In this document: positions 1 to 8,261 of the stretch, piece by piece | Position numbering within the stretch: the first letter of the stretch is position 1 | Layout of the letters: every line of letters starts with the position of its first letter | Source of the DNA: Olleya sp. Bg11-27 | GTDB lineage: Bacteria; Bacteroidota; Bacteroidia; Flavobacteriales; Flavobacteriaceae | DNA: 64,000 nucleotides | Direction: 5' to 3' | Assembly (NCBI RefSeq): GCF_002831645.1 | Contig: NZ_CP025117.1 | Location: forward strand, 875,514 to 939,513 | The notes under the pieces: generated by a model | Seen by the model: only the letters and a program-made list of their open reading frames with translations | The model's database searches: none | What the model was told of the DNA's origin: nothing | Translations under genes and position numbers: made by a program

Positions 1-21
1 AAGTCAAGTTTGGTATAGCAT

Positions 22-56
22 AAAAAAAAGCCTCTAGTACGACTAGAGGCTTTTTT
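22..56. terminator. bidirectional rho-independent terminator
   Basis: A 9-bp stem (GCCTCTAGT at 30-38, ACTAGAGGC at 42-50) with a 3-nt loop is flanked by an A-run on the left and a T-run on the right, so it can stop transcription on both strands. It would end the minus-strand dehydrogenase gene that stops at 78. Confidence 0.85.
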
Positions 57-77
57 ATGTTTTAAGTGGACTGTAAA

Positions 78-1019
78 TTATTTGCTTAAATTTTTAAGCA
101 TGTCTTTAGTAATACCGTCTAAATCGAATTGGTGTTTCCATTGCCATTGTTCTCTAGCTTCAGTATCATTAATACTGCTGGGCCAGGAGTCTGCAATTTG
201 CTGTCTGAAATCAGGAGTGTAAGTAATTTCAAATTCAGGAATTTGTTTTCTAATAGACTCAGCAATTTGTTTAGGAGTAAAACTGATCCCAGAAAGGTTG
301 TAAGACGATCGTATTTGTACGTTCTCTTCTTTTGTAGACATCAATGCTACTGTTGCATCAATCGCGTCATCCATGTACATCATAGGTAATGCGGTGTCTT
401 CACTTAAAAAACAATCATATTTTTTTTGTTTTAACGCGTCGTGATAAATTTCTACAGCATAATCTGTTGTGCCTCCTCCAGGAAGTGTTTTCCAGCTAAT
501 AATACCAGGGTAACGTAGGCTTCTTACATCTACACCATATTTTTCGTGATAGTATTGACACCAGCGTTCTCCTACTTGTTTAGTGATGCCATATACGGTT
601 GTAGGTTCCATTATTGTATGTTGCGGAGTGTCTTCCGTAGGTGTTGTTGGTCCAAATACAGCTATACTTGATGGCCAAAACACTTTTTTAATAGCTTTAG
701 CTTTTGCCAAATTTAAAATATGAAAAAGCGATTGCATATTTAGATCCCAGGCTTTCATAGGGTATTTTTCACCCGTAGCACTTAATATGGCTGCCATTAA
801 GTAGATGGTATCTATGTTGTGCTTTTCACAACAAATTTTAATCGAAGCATAATCCATGGCATCAATTATTTCAAAAGTACCAGAATTTACTAGTGCTAAA
901 TTGTTGTAATTTAAGTCACTTGCAATAACATTAGAGTCACCATGTATTGCTCTTAATTTGTAAGTAAGTTCAGAGCCAATTTGTCCGCCAGCCCCAATAA
1001 TTAATATCTTTCCACTCAT
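78..1019 (-). CDS. NAD-dependent epimerase/dehydratase family protein, probable L-threonine 3-dehydrogenase (SDR type)
   Basis: A 313-residue extended short-chain dehydrogenase. The N-terminal Rossmann motif GAGGQIG (about residues 9-15) binds NAD, and the catalytic pair lies in the YGITK (YxxxK) motif near residue 145, with an upstream SSIAVFG serine. Length, the MKAWDLNM segment and the SLRYPGIISW motif resemble the SDR-type L-threonine dehydrogenases of Bacteroidota, which oxidise threonine to 2-amino-3-oxobutyrate in the cytoplasm. A UDP-sugar epimerase is the alternative, but no sugar-nucleotide context is present. It is a single gene with its own terminator and a TActTTTG promoter-like element about 30 bp upstream. 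Confidence 0.8.
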   Translation of the reverse strand: MSGKILIIGAGGQIGSELTYKLRAIHGDSNVIASDLNYNNLALVNSGTFEIIDAMDYASIKICCEKHNIDTIYLMAAILSATGEKYPMKAWDLNMQSLFHILNLAKAKAIKKVFWPSSIAVFGPTTPTEDTPQHTIMEPTTVYGITKQVGERWCQYYHEKYGVDVRSLRYPGIISWKTLPGGGTTDYAVEIYHDALKQKKYDCFLSEDTALPMMYMDDAIDATVALMSTKEENVQIRSSYNLSGISFTPKQIAESIRKQIPEFEITYTPDFRQQIADSWPSSINDTEAREQWQWKHQFDLDGITKDMLKNLSK

Positions 1020-1048
1020 TTCTTTGGATTATTTATAAAATATGCAAC

Positions 1049-1056
1049 CAAAAGTA
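1049..1056 (-). promoter_or_regulatory. candidate -7 element for the threonine dehydrogenase gene
   Basis: On the minus strand this reads TACTTTTG, matching the Bacteroidota TAnnTTTG -7 consensus, 30 bp upstream of the start codon. No clear -33 TTTG at the usual spacing. Confidence 0.4.
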
Positions 1057-1148
1057 ATAACATTTTGAGGATTTATTAATAAAAATAGTATAAAAGTCGC
1101 TTAGGCAAACAATTTTATGTTTTCGGAAAATGTTACTTAGTAAACTAA

Positions 1149-1157
1149 TATATTTGT
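1149..1157 (+). promoter_or_regulatory. candidate -7 element upstream of the small lipoprotein pair
   Basis: TATATTTGT matches TAnnTTTGY, with its G 22 bp before the ATG at 1179. The -33 box is weak (TTTCGG around 1121). Confidence 0.45.
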
Positions 1158-1178
1158 CTATCTAATATCTTATTTAAT

Positions 1179-1700
1179 ATGAAATTTTATAACTTTTTAT
1201 TAATTATTACTGTATTGCTTTCATCTTGTAAAAAGGAAAGTGAAACTATTGTTTCTAATGATTTTGTTACTGAGATAGATAGTTTGAAACTTACGAGTAA
1301 AGATATAAAGAAGATTAATTATAAAGATATTGCTTTGGATGCAAAGACTAATGCGGTAATTGCTGATTGGCAAGCCTATTTGACTGTAGCGAACGGAATA
1401 CAAAATATGGTTACACCTGATTTTACTTTTTTTAATGCAGATGTGGATGTGTTTAACTCTACTATAAAAGATCTTGAAGAGACTATTCCAGAAGCGATAA
1501 ACACGCAGCCAATTGAGGCTAGAGTACTAGTTCTTAAAACAATGTTGTTGAAATTTCAAGAAATAGAAAGTTTGAAAACTAGTACTAAAAAGGAGAAGTT
1601 GATTGCTATAAAACAAGTGTTGTCTGCGCAATCTAATCTTAATTTGCAAATTAATAAAAAGATTGAAAAAGATAAGCAGGTAATTCTTAAACCATATTAA
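1179..1700 (+). CDS. small lipoprotein of unknown function
   Basis: I do not recognise a family. The 173 residues open with a lipoprotein signal peptide (hydrophobic stretch then LLSSCKKE, lipobox Cys near residue 17), so the product should be anchored in the envelope. The rest is charged and mostly helical in composition, with a lysine-rich C-terminal half. The next gene starts 2 bp after the stop and is also a lipoprotein, so the two are probably co-transcribed from the TAnnTTTG element at 1149. Confidence 0.6.
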   Translation: MKFYNFLLIITVLLSSCKKESETIVSNDFVTEIDSLKLTSKDIKKINYKDIALDAKTNAVIADWQAYLTVANGIQNMVTPDFTFFNADVDVFNSTIKDLEETIPEAINTQPIEARVLVLKTMLLKFQEIESLKTSTKKEKLIAIKQVLSAQSNLNLQINKKIEKDKQVILKPY

Positions 1701-1702
1701 TT

Positions 1703-2215
1703 ATGAAACTTTTTAAATTCGCTTGTATTGGTGTCGTGTTCTTTTTTTCATGTCAGAACAAGGAGGTCAGGCTTGATGCTAATTTGGTTAAGCAGGATAT
1801 TAATACTAATATAGAAGCTTGGCATAAGGCTGCTTCTGAGGCTGATTTTGGTGAGTATTTTGGTTTAATGACAAAGGATGGTGTTTTTATTGGGACTGAT
1901 GCTTCAGAAAACTGGCAGTTAAATGAATTTAAAGCCTATGCTAAACCGCATTTTGATAAAGGTAAGGCGTGGAGTTTTACAACTTTGGAACGAACTATTT
2001 ATTTGGATTCCAGCGGGAAAATTGCTTGGTTTGATGAGTTACTTGATACGCAAATGGAAATTTGTCGAGGTTCTGGAGTTGTTGAAAATGTAGAGGGTCA
2101 ATGGAAAATTAAACACTATGTGTTATCTATGACCTTTCCAAATGATAGAGTTAGTGAGATTGTTGGTGTAAAGAAAGAAGCAGATAGTATAACAAAAACA
2201 GTATTGTTAAAATGA
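1703..2215 (+). CDS. SnoaL-like/NTF2-fold lipoprotein
   Basis: A 170-residue protein with a lipoprotein signal peptide (FFFSCQNK). After a helical region (INTNIEAWHKAASEADFGEY) come the features of a SnoaL/NTF2-like alpha+beta cone: a helix-rich start, LMTKDGVFIGTDASENW, then beta segments ending KIKHYVLSMTFPND. Family members are ligand-binding pockets or small enzymes; the ligand here cannot be deduced. It probably forms an operon with the preceding lipoprotein gene. Confidence 0.65.
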   Translation: MKLFKFACIGVVFFFSCQNKEVRLDANLVKQDINTNIEAWHKAASEADFGEYFGLMTKDGVFIGTDASENWQLNEFKAYAKPHFDKGKAWSFTTLERTIYLDSSGKIAWFDELLDTQMEICRGSGVVENVEGQWKIKHYVLSMTFPNDRVSEIVGVKKEADSITKTVLLK

Positions 2216-2291
2216 TAACTTATTTGTTGTGTTCTTTGTGTTTTATCTATTTTTATTGGCATTTAATCGTTAATTTGATAAAAAATTCAGT

Positions 2292-2300
2292 TATTTTTGT
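2292..2300 (+). promoter_or_regulatory. candidate -7 element of the propeller protein gene
   Basis: TATTTTTGT fits TAnnTTTGY, with its G 17 bp before the ATG at 2317. A TTTG at 2274-2277 is closer than the ideal 19-bp spacing. Confidence 0.45.
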
Positions 2301-2316
2301 TGTAAAATACTGAAAA

Positions 2317-5300
2317 ATGAAAAAAATATTATCCCTATTCTTCATGTTAACAGTGTCCATTGCCTTTGGACAATTTAATCAAGATGCACCATGGATGAGC
2401 AGTTTAAACCTGACTTCAAGGACGGATTCAAACCCTATTAAATTTCAAGAAATAGTCAATGCTTTTAATACGTATTGGGAATCTAAAGATCCAGACGTTA
2501 AAGGAAGTGGTTATAAACCATTTAAAAGATGGGAAACGTATTGGTCTAATTTTGTAAAAGAGGATGGTACTTTACCTAATGCTTTAGAGTTGTGGAATAC
2601 TTATCTACTAGTTAAAGGAGATAAAAATAATCAAAGGAGTAGTAATGCTGTTATGGTTGATGAGAGTAATTGGGTTCCAGTAGGGCCTTTTTCTCATACT
2701 AATACAGGGTCTTGGTCACCTGGTCAAGGTCGAGTTAATATAGTGATTCCTGATCCCAATACGCCGTCAACAATTTATGCAGGTGCTCCTGCTGGTGGTT
2801 TATGGAAGTCAACAGATGCTGGATTAACTTGGATTACAACAACAGATGATTTACCTCAAATAGGAGTTTCAGGAATCGCTGTGGATAATGATAATACAGA
2901 TATTATTTATATTGCTACCGGTGATGATGATGCAGGAGATACAAATAGTGTCGGGGTTATGAAATCTGTAGATGGCGGTTTAACATGGAATACAACGGGG
3001 TTAAATGTTAATAATTCTCCATTTTCTATGAATGATATTTATATAAATCCAAATGATTCTAATATGTTGTGGGTAGCAACTAATAATGGTGTTTATAGAT
3101 CTATAGATGCTGGAATGACTTGGTCTAATCAAAATACTGTCGGGTCTTCAAATGGGACTTCGGGAATAAATATTAGAGACTTAAAAATAAAACCTAGTGA
3201 TCCAAATATATTATATGCTGTTTCAAGTAATGCATTATATATCTCTACAAATGCGGGAGAATCTTTTTCCTTAAGTGGCTCGGGGTTACCGACAGGAGGC
3301 GTTTCTAGATATGTAATTGATGTAACGCCAGCTAATCCAAATGTGGTTTATGTATTAGCATCAGATGGATCTTTCAATTTTGGAGGCGTGTTTAAATCTG
3401 TTAATTCTGGCGTTACATTTACTCAAGTGGCTTCAGTTGCAGAAAATGGTGATATTTTTGAATCAACACAATCTTGGTATGATTTAGCTTTTGCTGTTTC
3501 CGATACCGACGAAAATGTAATTTATACAGGCGTTTTAAATATTTGGAAAGGTGTTGTTAATGGCACTCAAACTAGCTTTACAAAACTTAATGATTGGAGT
3601 GCTCCTTTTCAGTCTGCATATTCTCACGCGGATATTCATTTTCTAAGATTTTTTAGTGGAGATCTGTATGCAGGTACGGACGGTGGTTTTTATAAGTCGA
3701 CAAACGGCGGTACTAGTTTTACTGATTTGACAGCAGGAATGCAAATTAGTCAGTTTTATAGGGTGGCTGTTTCTAAGCAAACATCGGATAAAATGGTTGG
3801 AGGATTACAGGATAATGGTGGGCATGCTTTTAATAATGGGCAATGGCAAAACTATTATGGGGCAGATGGAATGGATACTGCAATAGATCCTGCTAATTCA
3901 GATAATTTTTACGGTTTTATTCAAAATGGAGGTAGTTTATATACGTCTAGCTCTGCAGGAGCTAGTATTGCGGGAAATATTTCGTCTCCAATTGGAGAGG
4001 ATGGTAATTGGATAACACCTCTTGCTATGAATAGTAATAGTGAGTTGTATTCCGGTTATAGCGCTTTATATAAACTGCAAAATAACAGTTGGGTGGCTGT
4101 ATCTCCTTCTTTTGGAGAAAATATAGATGTGTTAGAAATTGATGATTTGGATCCTAATAATATTTATGTGGCTACTAATTCCGTATTAAGAAAGAGCATA
4201 AATGCAGGTTTGGATTTTTCGACAGCGCAAAGTTTTAATTCGAACATAACTTCAATAGAAGTTAGTAATACGGATAGTGATATAATATATGTGTCAACTT
4301 CGGGTACTAACGGTCAGGTCTTAAAATCTATAGATGGAGGTGTTAATTTTGTCAATATATCAAACGGTTTGCCAAATGTTACCAAAAATAGTATCAAACA
4401 TCAAGCTCTACATCCTAAAAACCCATTGTTTTTAGGAACCAGTTTAGGTGTTTATAGATATGATGACGACACATTAACTTGGGAAGTGTTTAATATTGGT
4501 TTGCCAAACGTGGCGGTTACGGATGTAGAGATTAATGTTTTAGATGATAAAATAACAGCAGCAACCTATGGTAGAGGAATTTGGCAGTCGGAAATACCAT
4601 CAGAATTATCGTCTACAGATGTCAGATTGGTTACAGTTAATGGGATAACCAATTCGGTGGATTGTAGTTCTAATATTTCTCCTCAAGTAGAAATTAAAAA
4701 TAATGGGCTAAGTGTCATTTCTTCTGTGGATTTTACATATTATATTGATGGATCTCCAAGTAGTTTTACTTGGACAGGTAGCTTGGTTTCGGAAGCCTCG
4801 ACGCTTGTTGATTTACCTTTGCTTAGTTTGGAAAAAGGAACACATATATTTAAAGTTAGTTCGACAACCGTTGGGGATGCTTATGATTTTAATAATAATT
4901 CTGAGCAGGAAATTATTTATGTTAATGATAGTGGAACAGCGGGTGTGGTTAATACTTTTCAAACGGTGGAAGAAGAACTTTTGGTTATTGACGATGGTGG
5001 AACAACTCAATACTGGCAGCGCGGTGTACCTAACGGAACAGTGTTGAATAATAGTAGTGGAGATTTAAGCAATCAAGTTTATGCCACAAATCTTTCAGGA
5101 GATCATGACAATAATATCAAAAGTTATTTGATGTCTCAATGTTTTGATTTAACAACAGTATCTAATCCTATGATTAAATTTGATATGGCATTTGAGTTAG
5201 AAACGGATTGGGATATTGTGTATATGGAATATTCAACAGATCAAGGTTTATCTTGGAGTGTTTTAGGAGATGCGACGGATGTTAATTGGTATAATAGTGC

Positions 5301-5778
5301 AACCCCTGAAGGGCAAAATGGAACGTGTTTTAATTGTCCTGGTGCACAATGGACAGGTATTGATTCGCAATATGCAACCATGACAGAGTATAGTTATGAT
5401 TTATCGCCATTTGGTACGGAAACCAGTATAATGTTTAGGTTTGTTTTTCATTCTGATCAAGCGGTAAGTGAAGAGGGAGTGATTGTGGATAATCTGGTTA
5501 TTTCGGGAGGAGTACTAAGTGTGGATAAATTCCAGGAGGATGCTTTTGTAGTGTATCCAAATCCATCTCAAGGGATATTTAATATACAAACTAAAGCTAA
5601 TCAATCTTTAAATATTAGTGTTTATGATATTGCTGGCAAGTTGGTTTTTGATAAGAAAGCTATTAAAACGAGCAGTGATAGTTATCAATTAGATTTAAGT
5701 GAATATGCTGCAGGTGTTTATTTGTTAAATCTAGAGTCTAAAACATCTAAAATGACTAAAAAACTAGTTGTTAATTAA
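2317..5778 (+). CDS. T9SS type A sorting domain-containing beta-propeller (VPS10/BNR-like) protein
   Basis: A 1,153-residue secreted protein. It has a Sec signal peptide (ending SIAFGQ), then many sialidase-type Asp-box repeats (for example GGLWKSTDAGLTW, GVYRSIDAGMTW, GGFYKSTNGGTSF) between about residues 150 and 760, which build VPS10/sortilin-like beta-propellers. An Ig-like/CARDB-like region and a jelly-roll-like segment follow. The last roughly 75 residues, with VVYPNPSQGIFNI and KKLVVN, are a type A T9SS sorting domain, so the protein should pass through the T9SS and be surface-attached or released. Catalytic residues of a true glycosidase are not evident; the role may be binding or hydrolysis of extracellular polymers. 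Confidence 0.85.
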   Translation: MKKILSLFFMLTVSIAFGQFNQDAPWMSSLNLTSRTDSNPIKFQEIVNAFNTYWESKDPDVKGSGYKPFKRWETYWSNFVKEDGTLPNALELWNTYLLVKGDKNNQRSSNAVMVDESNWVPVGPFSHTNTGSWSPGQGRVNIVIPDPNTPSTIYAGAPAGGLWKSTDAGLTWITTTDDLPQIGVSGIAVDNDNTDIIYIATGDDDAGDTNSVGVMKSVDGGLTWNTTGLNVNNSPFSMNDIYINPNDSNMLWVATNNGVYRSIDAGMTWSNQNTVGSSNGTSGINIRDLKIKPSDPNILYAVSSNALYISTNAGESFSLSGSGLPTGGVSRYVIDVTPANPNVVYVLASDGSFNFGGVFKSVNSGVTFTQVASVAENGDIFESTQSWYDLAFAVSDTDENVIYTGVLNIWKGVVNGTQTSFTKLNDWSAPFQSAYSHADIHFLRFFSGDLYAGTDGGFYKSTNGGTSFTDLTAGMQISQFYRVAVSKQTSDKMVGGLQDNGGHAFNNGQWQNYYGADGMDTAIDPANSDNFYGFIQNGGSLYTSSSAGASIAGNISSPIGEDGNWITPLAMNSNSELYSGYSALYKLQNNSWVAVSPSFGENIDVLEIDDLDPNNIYVATNSVLRKSINAGLDFSTAQSFNSNITSIEVSNTDSDIIYVSTSGTNGQVLKSIDGGVNFVNISNGLPNVTKNSIKHQALHPKNPLFLGTSLGVYRYDDDTLTWEVFNIGLPNVAVTDVEINVLDDKITAATYGRGIWQSEIPSELSSTDVRLVTVNGITNSVDCSSNISPQVEIKNNGLSVISSVDFTYYIDGSPSSFTWTGSLVSEASTLVDLPLLSLEKGTHIFKVSSTTVGDAYDFNNNSEQEIIYVNDSGTAGVVNTFQTVEEELLVIDDGGTTQYWQRGVPNGTVLNNSSGDLSNQVYATNLSGDHDNNIKSYLMSQCFDLTTVSNPMIKFDMAFELETDWDIVYMEYSTDQGLSWSVLGDATDVNWYNSATPEGQNGTCFNCPGAQWTGIDSQYATMTEYSYDLSPFGTETSIMFRFVFHSDQAVSEEGVIVDNLVISGGVLSVDKFQEDAFVVYPNPSQGIFNIQTKANQSLNISVYDIAGKLVFDKKAIKTSSDSYQLDLSEYAAGVYLLNLESKTSKMTKKLVVN

Positions 5779-5794
5779 TAGTTAATTTAAACTT

Positions 5795-5833
5795 AAAAAA
5801 AGCACCTTTTAAAAAGCTTCAAGGTGCTTTTTT
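5795..5833 (+). terminator. rho-independent terminator
   Basis: AGCACCTT (5801-5808) pairs with AAGGTGCT (5821-5828) and is followed by a T-run. It separates the propeller gene from the M13 peptidase gene and covers the first ATG of the open frame at 5824, which argues against that codon as the start of the next gene. Confidence 0.85.
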
Positions 5834-5874
5834 ATATCTTTCTACCCTTAAAAGCTTTTTTAAACACTATTTAT

Positions 5875-7986
5875 ATGAAAATCAACCTTAAAAAAACAAC
5901 TGTAATAGGTATAGTTGGCTGTTTGACCGTCCTAGGATGTAAAGAAGAACAGAAACCGAAACCTGTAGCAGAACCTGTTGCGAAAATAGAAGTCGTTCCT
6001 GGAATCAATCTAGATTATATGGACAAAACAACAGAACCAAAAGAAGACTTCTTTAAATATGTTAATGGAAAATGGTTGGAGAATAACGAAATTCCAGATG
6101 ATCAATCTACTTGGGGTAGTTTCCAAGAGTTACGTAAAAAAACAGATGCGGATGCATTAGCCATTTTGAAATCTGCCATGTCTGATAATAAGGATTTAGA
6201 TAATATTAAAGTATTACCTGGATCTGATCAAGAAAAAGCAGTACACTACTACCAAACAATTATGGACACAGTTGGTCGTAATAAGTTGGGTATTGATCCT
6301 GTAAGACCTTATTTGGAAAAAATTGCTGCAATTAAAAATAGTGATGATTTACAAGCTTACATGATAGAAATGGAGCCAAAAGGTGGCGGAGGTTTGTATG
6401 GTTTTGGAGTAAGTTCAGACCCGAAAGATAGTAATCGTAATGTCGCTTATTTAGGCGGAGGAAGTACAGGGTTACCTGATAGAGATTATTATGTAAAAGA
6501 TGATGCTGACTCTAAAGAAAAAAGAGAAAAATATGTAGCACATATTACTAGAATGTTACAGTTTTTAGGTGATAGTGAAGCAGATGCAAAAACACAAGCT
6601 GACCAGATTTTAGCTTTCGAAACGAGATTGGCAGAGGCTAAAATGGATAAGGTGGATCGTCGTGATGCACGTAAGCGTTATAATCCGAGGTCTATTGAAG
6701 ATGTTCAGAAAATGGTACCAGCAGTAAATTGGAAAAACTTTTTATCTGGTATTGGAGTTAAAAAAGTAGATACTGTTATTATAGGAGATTTAGGATATTT
6801 TAATAGATTACAAGAGGTATTGGTTGAGGGTAACGTTAGCGATTGGAAAGCTTATTTAAAATGGTTAACGTTTAATAATTCAGCAGGATTTTTAAGTACT
6901 GATATTGAAAATGCTAACTGGGAGTTTTATGGTAAAGAACTAAATGGAGCTAAAGCACAACGTCCAAGAGATGAACGTGCATTAGGTTCGTTAAACGGAA
7001 CGATAGGAGAAGCTTTAGGTAAATTGTATGTAGATAAAAAGTTTCCGCCAGAAGCTAAAGTTAAAGCTAAGAAGATGATAGAGAATGTCATTTTAGCATT
7101 CGAGAATCGTATTAATAAGTTGGATTGGATGAGTCCTGAAACTAAGGTAAAAGCGATCGAAAAATTAAAAGCGACGAAAGTTAAAATTGCGTATCCTGAT
7201 CAATGGAAAGATTATTCAGAATTACAAATCAGTAGTGTAGAAAACGGTGGGTCATATTTACAAAACTCATTAAACGCTAGTGCTTGGAGTTTTCAAGAAG
7301 ATTTAGATAAGTTAGGGAAGCCTGTAGATAAGTCTGAATGGTATATGGCACCGCAAGTCGTTAATGCTTATTTTAACCCAGCATATAACGAGATTGTTTT
7401 TCCTGCGGCTATTTTACAACCACCTTTTTATAATTTTAATGCAGATGATGCTGTAAATTATGGTGGAATTGGAGCTGTTATTGGTCATGAGATTTCTCAT
7501 AGTTTTGACGATTCTGGATCACGTTATGATAAAGATGGGAATTTAAACAACTGGTGGACGGATGAAGATCTTAAGCAATTTGAAGGTTTAGGAAAAGCAT
7601 TAGCTGATCAGTATTCTGCAATAGAAGTATTGCCGGAAACTAACATTAATGGTGCATTTACTTTAGGTGAAAACATTGGAGATTTAGGAGGTGTGCTTGC
7701 AGCTTATGATGCATTACAAATGAGTTTTGATCAAGAAGGAAAAAGACCAGAAGATATTGACGGTTACACTGCAGAACAACGCTTTTTTATGAGTTGGGCA
7801 ACAGTATGGAGAACTAAAATGCGTGATGATGCATTAAAGACAAGAATTAAAACAGATCCGCATTCTCCTGGAATGACAAGAGCTGTGCAACCATTATTAA
7901 ATATTGATACGTTTTATGAAGCATTTGGTATTAAAGAAGGTGATAAAATGTATATCGCACCAGAAGATAGAGTAAGAATCTGGTAA
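5875..7986 (+). CDS. M13 family zinc metallopeptidase (PepO/neprilysin-like), lipoprotein
   Basis: A 703-residue neprilysin-family endopeptidase. The zinc site HEISH lies in VIGHEISHSFDDSG, the third ligand is in ENIGDLGG, and NAYFNPAYNEIVFPAAILQPP is the substrate-strand region typical of M13 (quoted here across its length of about 21 residues only as a landmark). I place the start at 5875 rather than 5824, because 5824 lies within a terminator stem and translation from 5875 gives a clean lipoprotein signal (TVLGCKEE). The product should be a lipoprotein degrading peptides at the cell envelope. A strong terminator follows. Confidence 0.9.
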   Translation: MKINLKKTTVIGIVGCLTVLGCKEEQKPKPVAEPVAKIEVVPGINLDYMDKTTEPKEDFFKYVNGKWLENNEIPDDQSTWGSFQELRKKTDADALAILKSAMSDNKDLDNIKVLPGSDQEKAVHYYQTIMDTVGRNKLGIDPVRPYLEKIAAIKNSDDLQAYMIEMEPKGGGGLYGFGVSSDPKDSNRNVAYLGGGSTGLPDRDYYVKDDADSKEKREKYVAHITRMLQFLGDSEADAKTQADQILAFETRLAEAKMDKVDRRDARKRYNPRSIEDVQKMVPAVNWKNFLSGIGVKKVDTVIIGDLGYFNRLQEVLVEGNVSDWKAYLKWLTFNNSAGFLSTDIENANWEFYGKELNGAKAQRPRDERALGSLNGTIGEALGKLYVDKKFPPEAKVKAKKMIENVILAFENRINKLDWMSPETKVKAIEKLKATKVKIAYPDQWKDYSELQISSVENGGSYLQNSLNASAWSFQEDLDKLGKPVDKSEWYMAPQVVNAYFNPAYNEIVFPAAILQPPFYNFNADDAVNYGGIGAVIGHEISHSFDDSGSRYDKDGNLNNWWTDEDLKQFEGLGKALADQYSAIEVLPETNINGAFTLGENIGDLGGVLAAYDALQMSFDQEGKRPEDIDGYTAEQRFFMSWATVWRTKMRDDALKTRIKTDPHSPGMTRAVQPLLNIDTFYEAFGIKEGDKMYIAPEDRVRIW

Positions 7987-8010
7987 TCAGATTATTTTAA
8001 TTTTTATTGA

Positions 8011-8043
8011 AAAAAGAGCAACCGAAAGGTTGCTCTTTTTTTT
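8011..8043 (+). terminator. rho-independent terminator
   Basis: AGAGCAACC and GGTTGCTCT form a 9-bp stem with a GAAA loop, followed by about nine T. It ends the M13 peptidase transcript. Confidence 0.9.
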
Positions 8044-8219
8044 ATTGAATTTATCATGAAGCCGAATGCGAAAAATAATTTATTCGGAATTTGGTATTAT
8101 TAGATGCGTGAGGCGCTTTTAAACCGAAATAGTTGTGTTTGGTCGAATTGGTACTTGGTTTTTAATTTTTTACAGGTGAATTGTTAATATTTTAACATAA
8201 AATTGTTAACAACTATTTT

Positions 8220-8250
8220 TTTGAAACAAAAAATAAACAAATTATATTTC
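8220..8250 (+). promoter_or_regulatory. promoter of the giant adhesin operon
   Basis: TTTG at 8220-8223, a spacer of exactly 19 bp, then TATATTTC at 8243-8250, matches the Bacteroidota -33/-7 arrangement with one mismatch in the -7 box. The 5' leader would be very short before the ATG at 8262 or 8268. The rest of 7987-8219 shows only the upstream terminator and AT-rich sequence. Confidence 0.55.
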
Positions 8251-8261
8251 ATTTTAGGTTA

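Noticed and set aside
4712-5047. Plus-strand open frame of 111 codons
   Set aside because: It lies fully inside the propeller protein gene in another frame, with an implausible composition.
5824-5874. Upstream ATG of the M13 peptidase frame
   Set aside because: It sits in the stem of a strong terminator and would place 17 residues before the lipoprotein signal; the start at 5875 is better.
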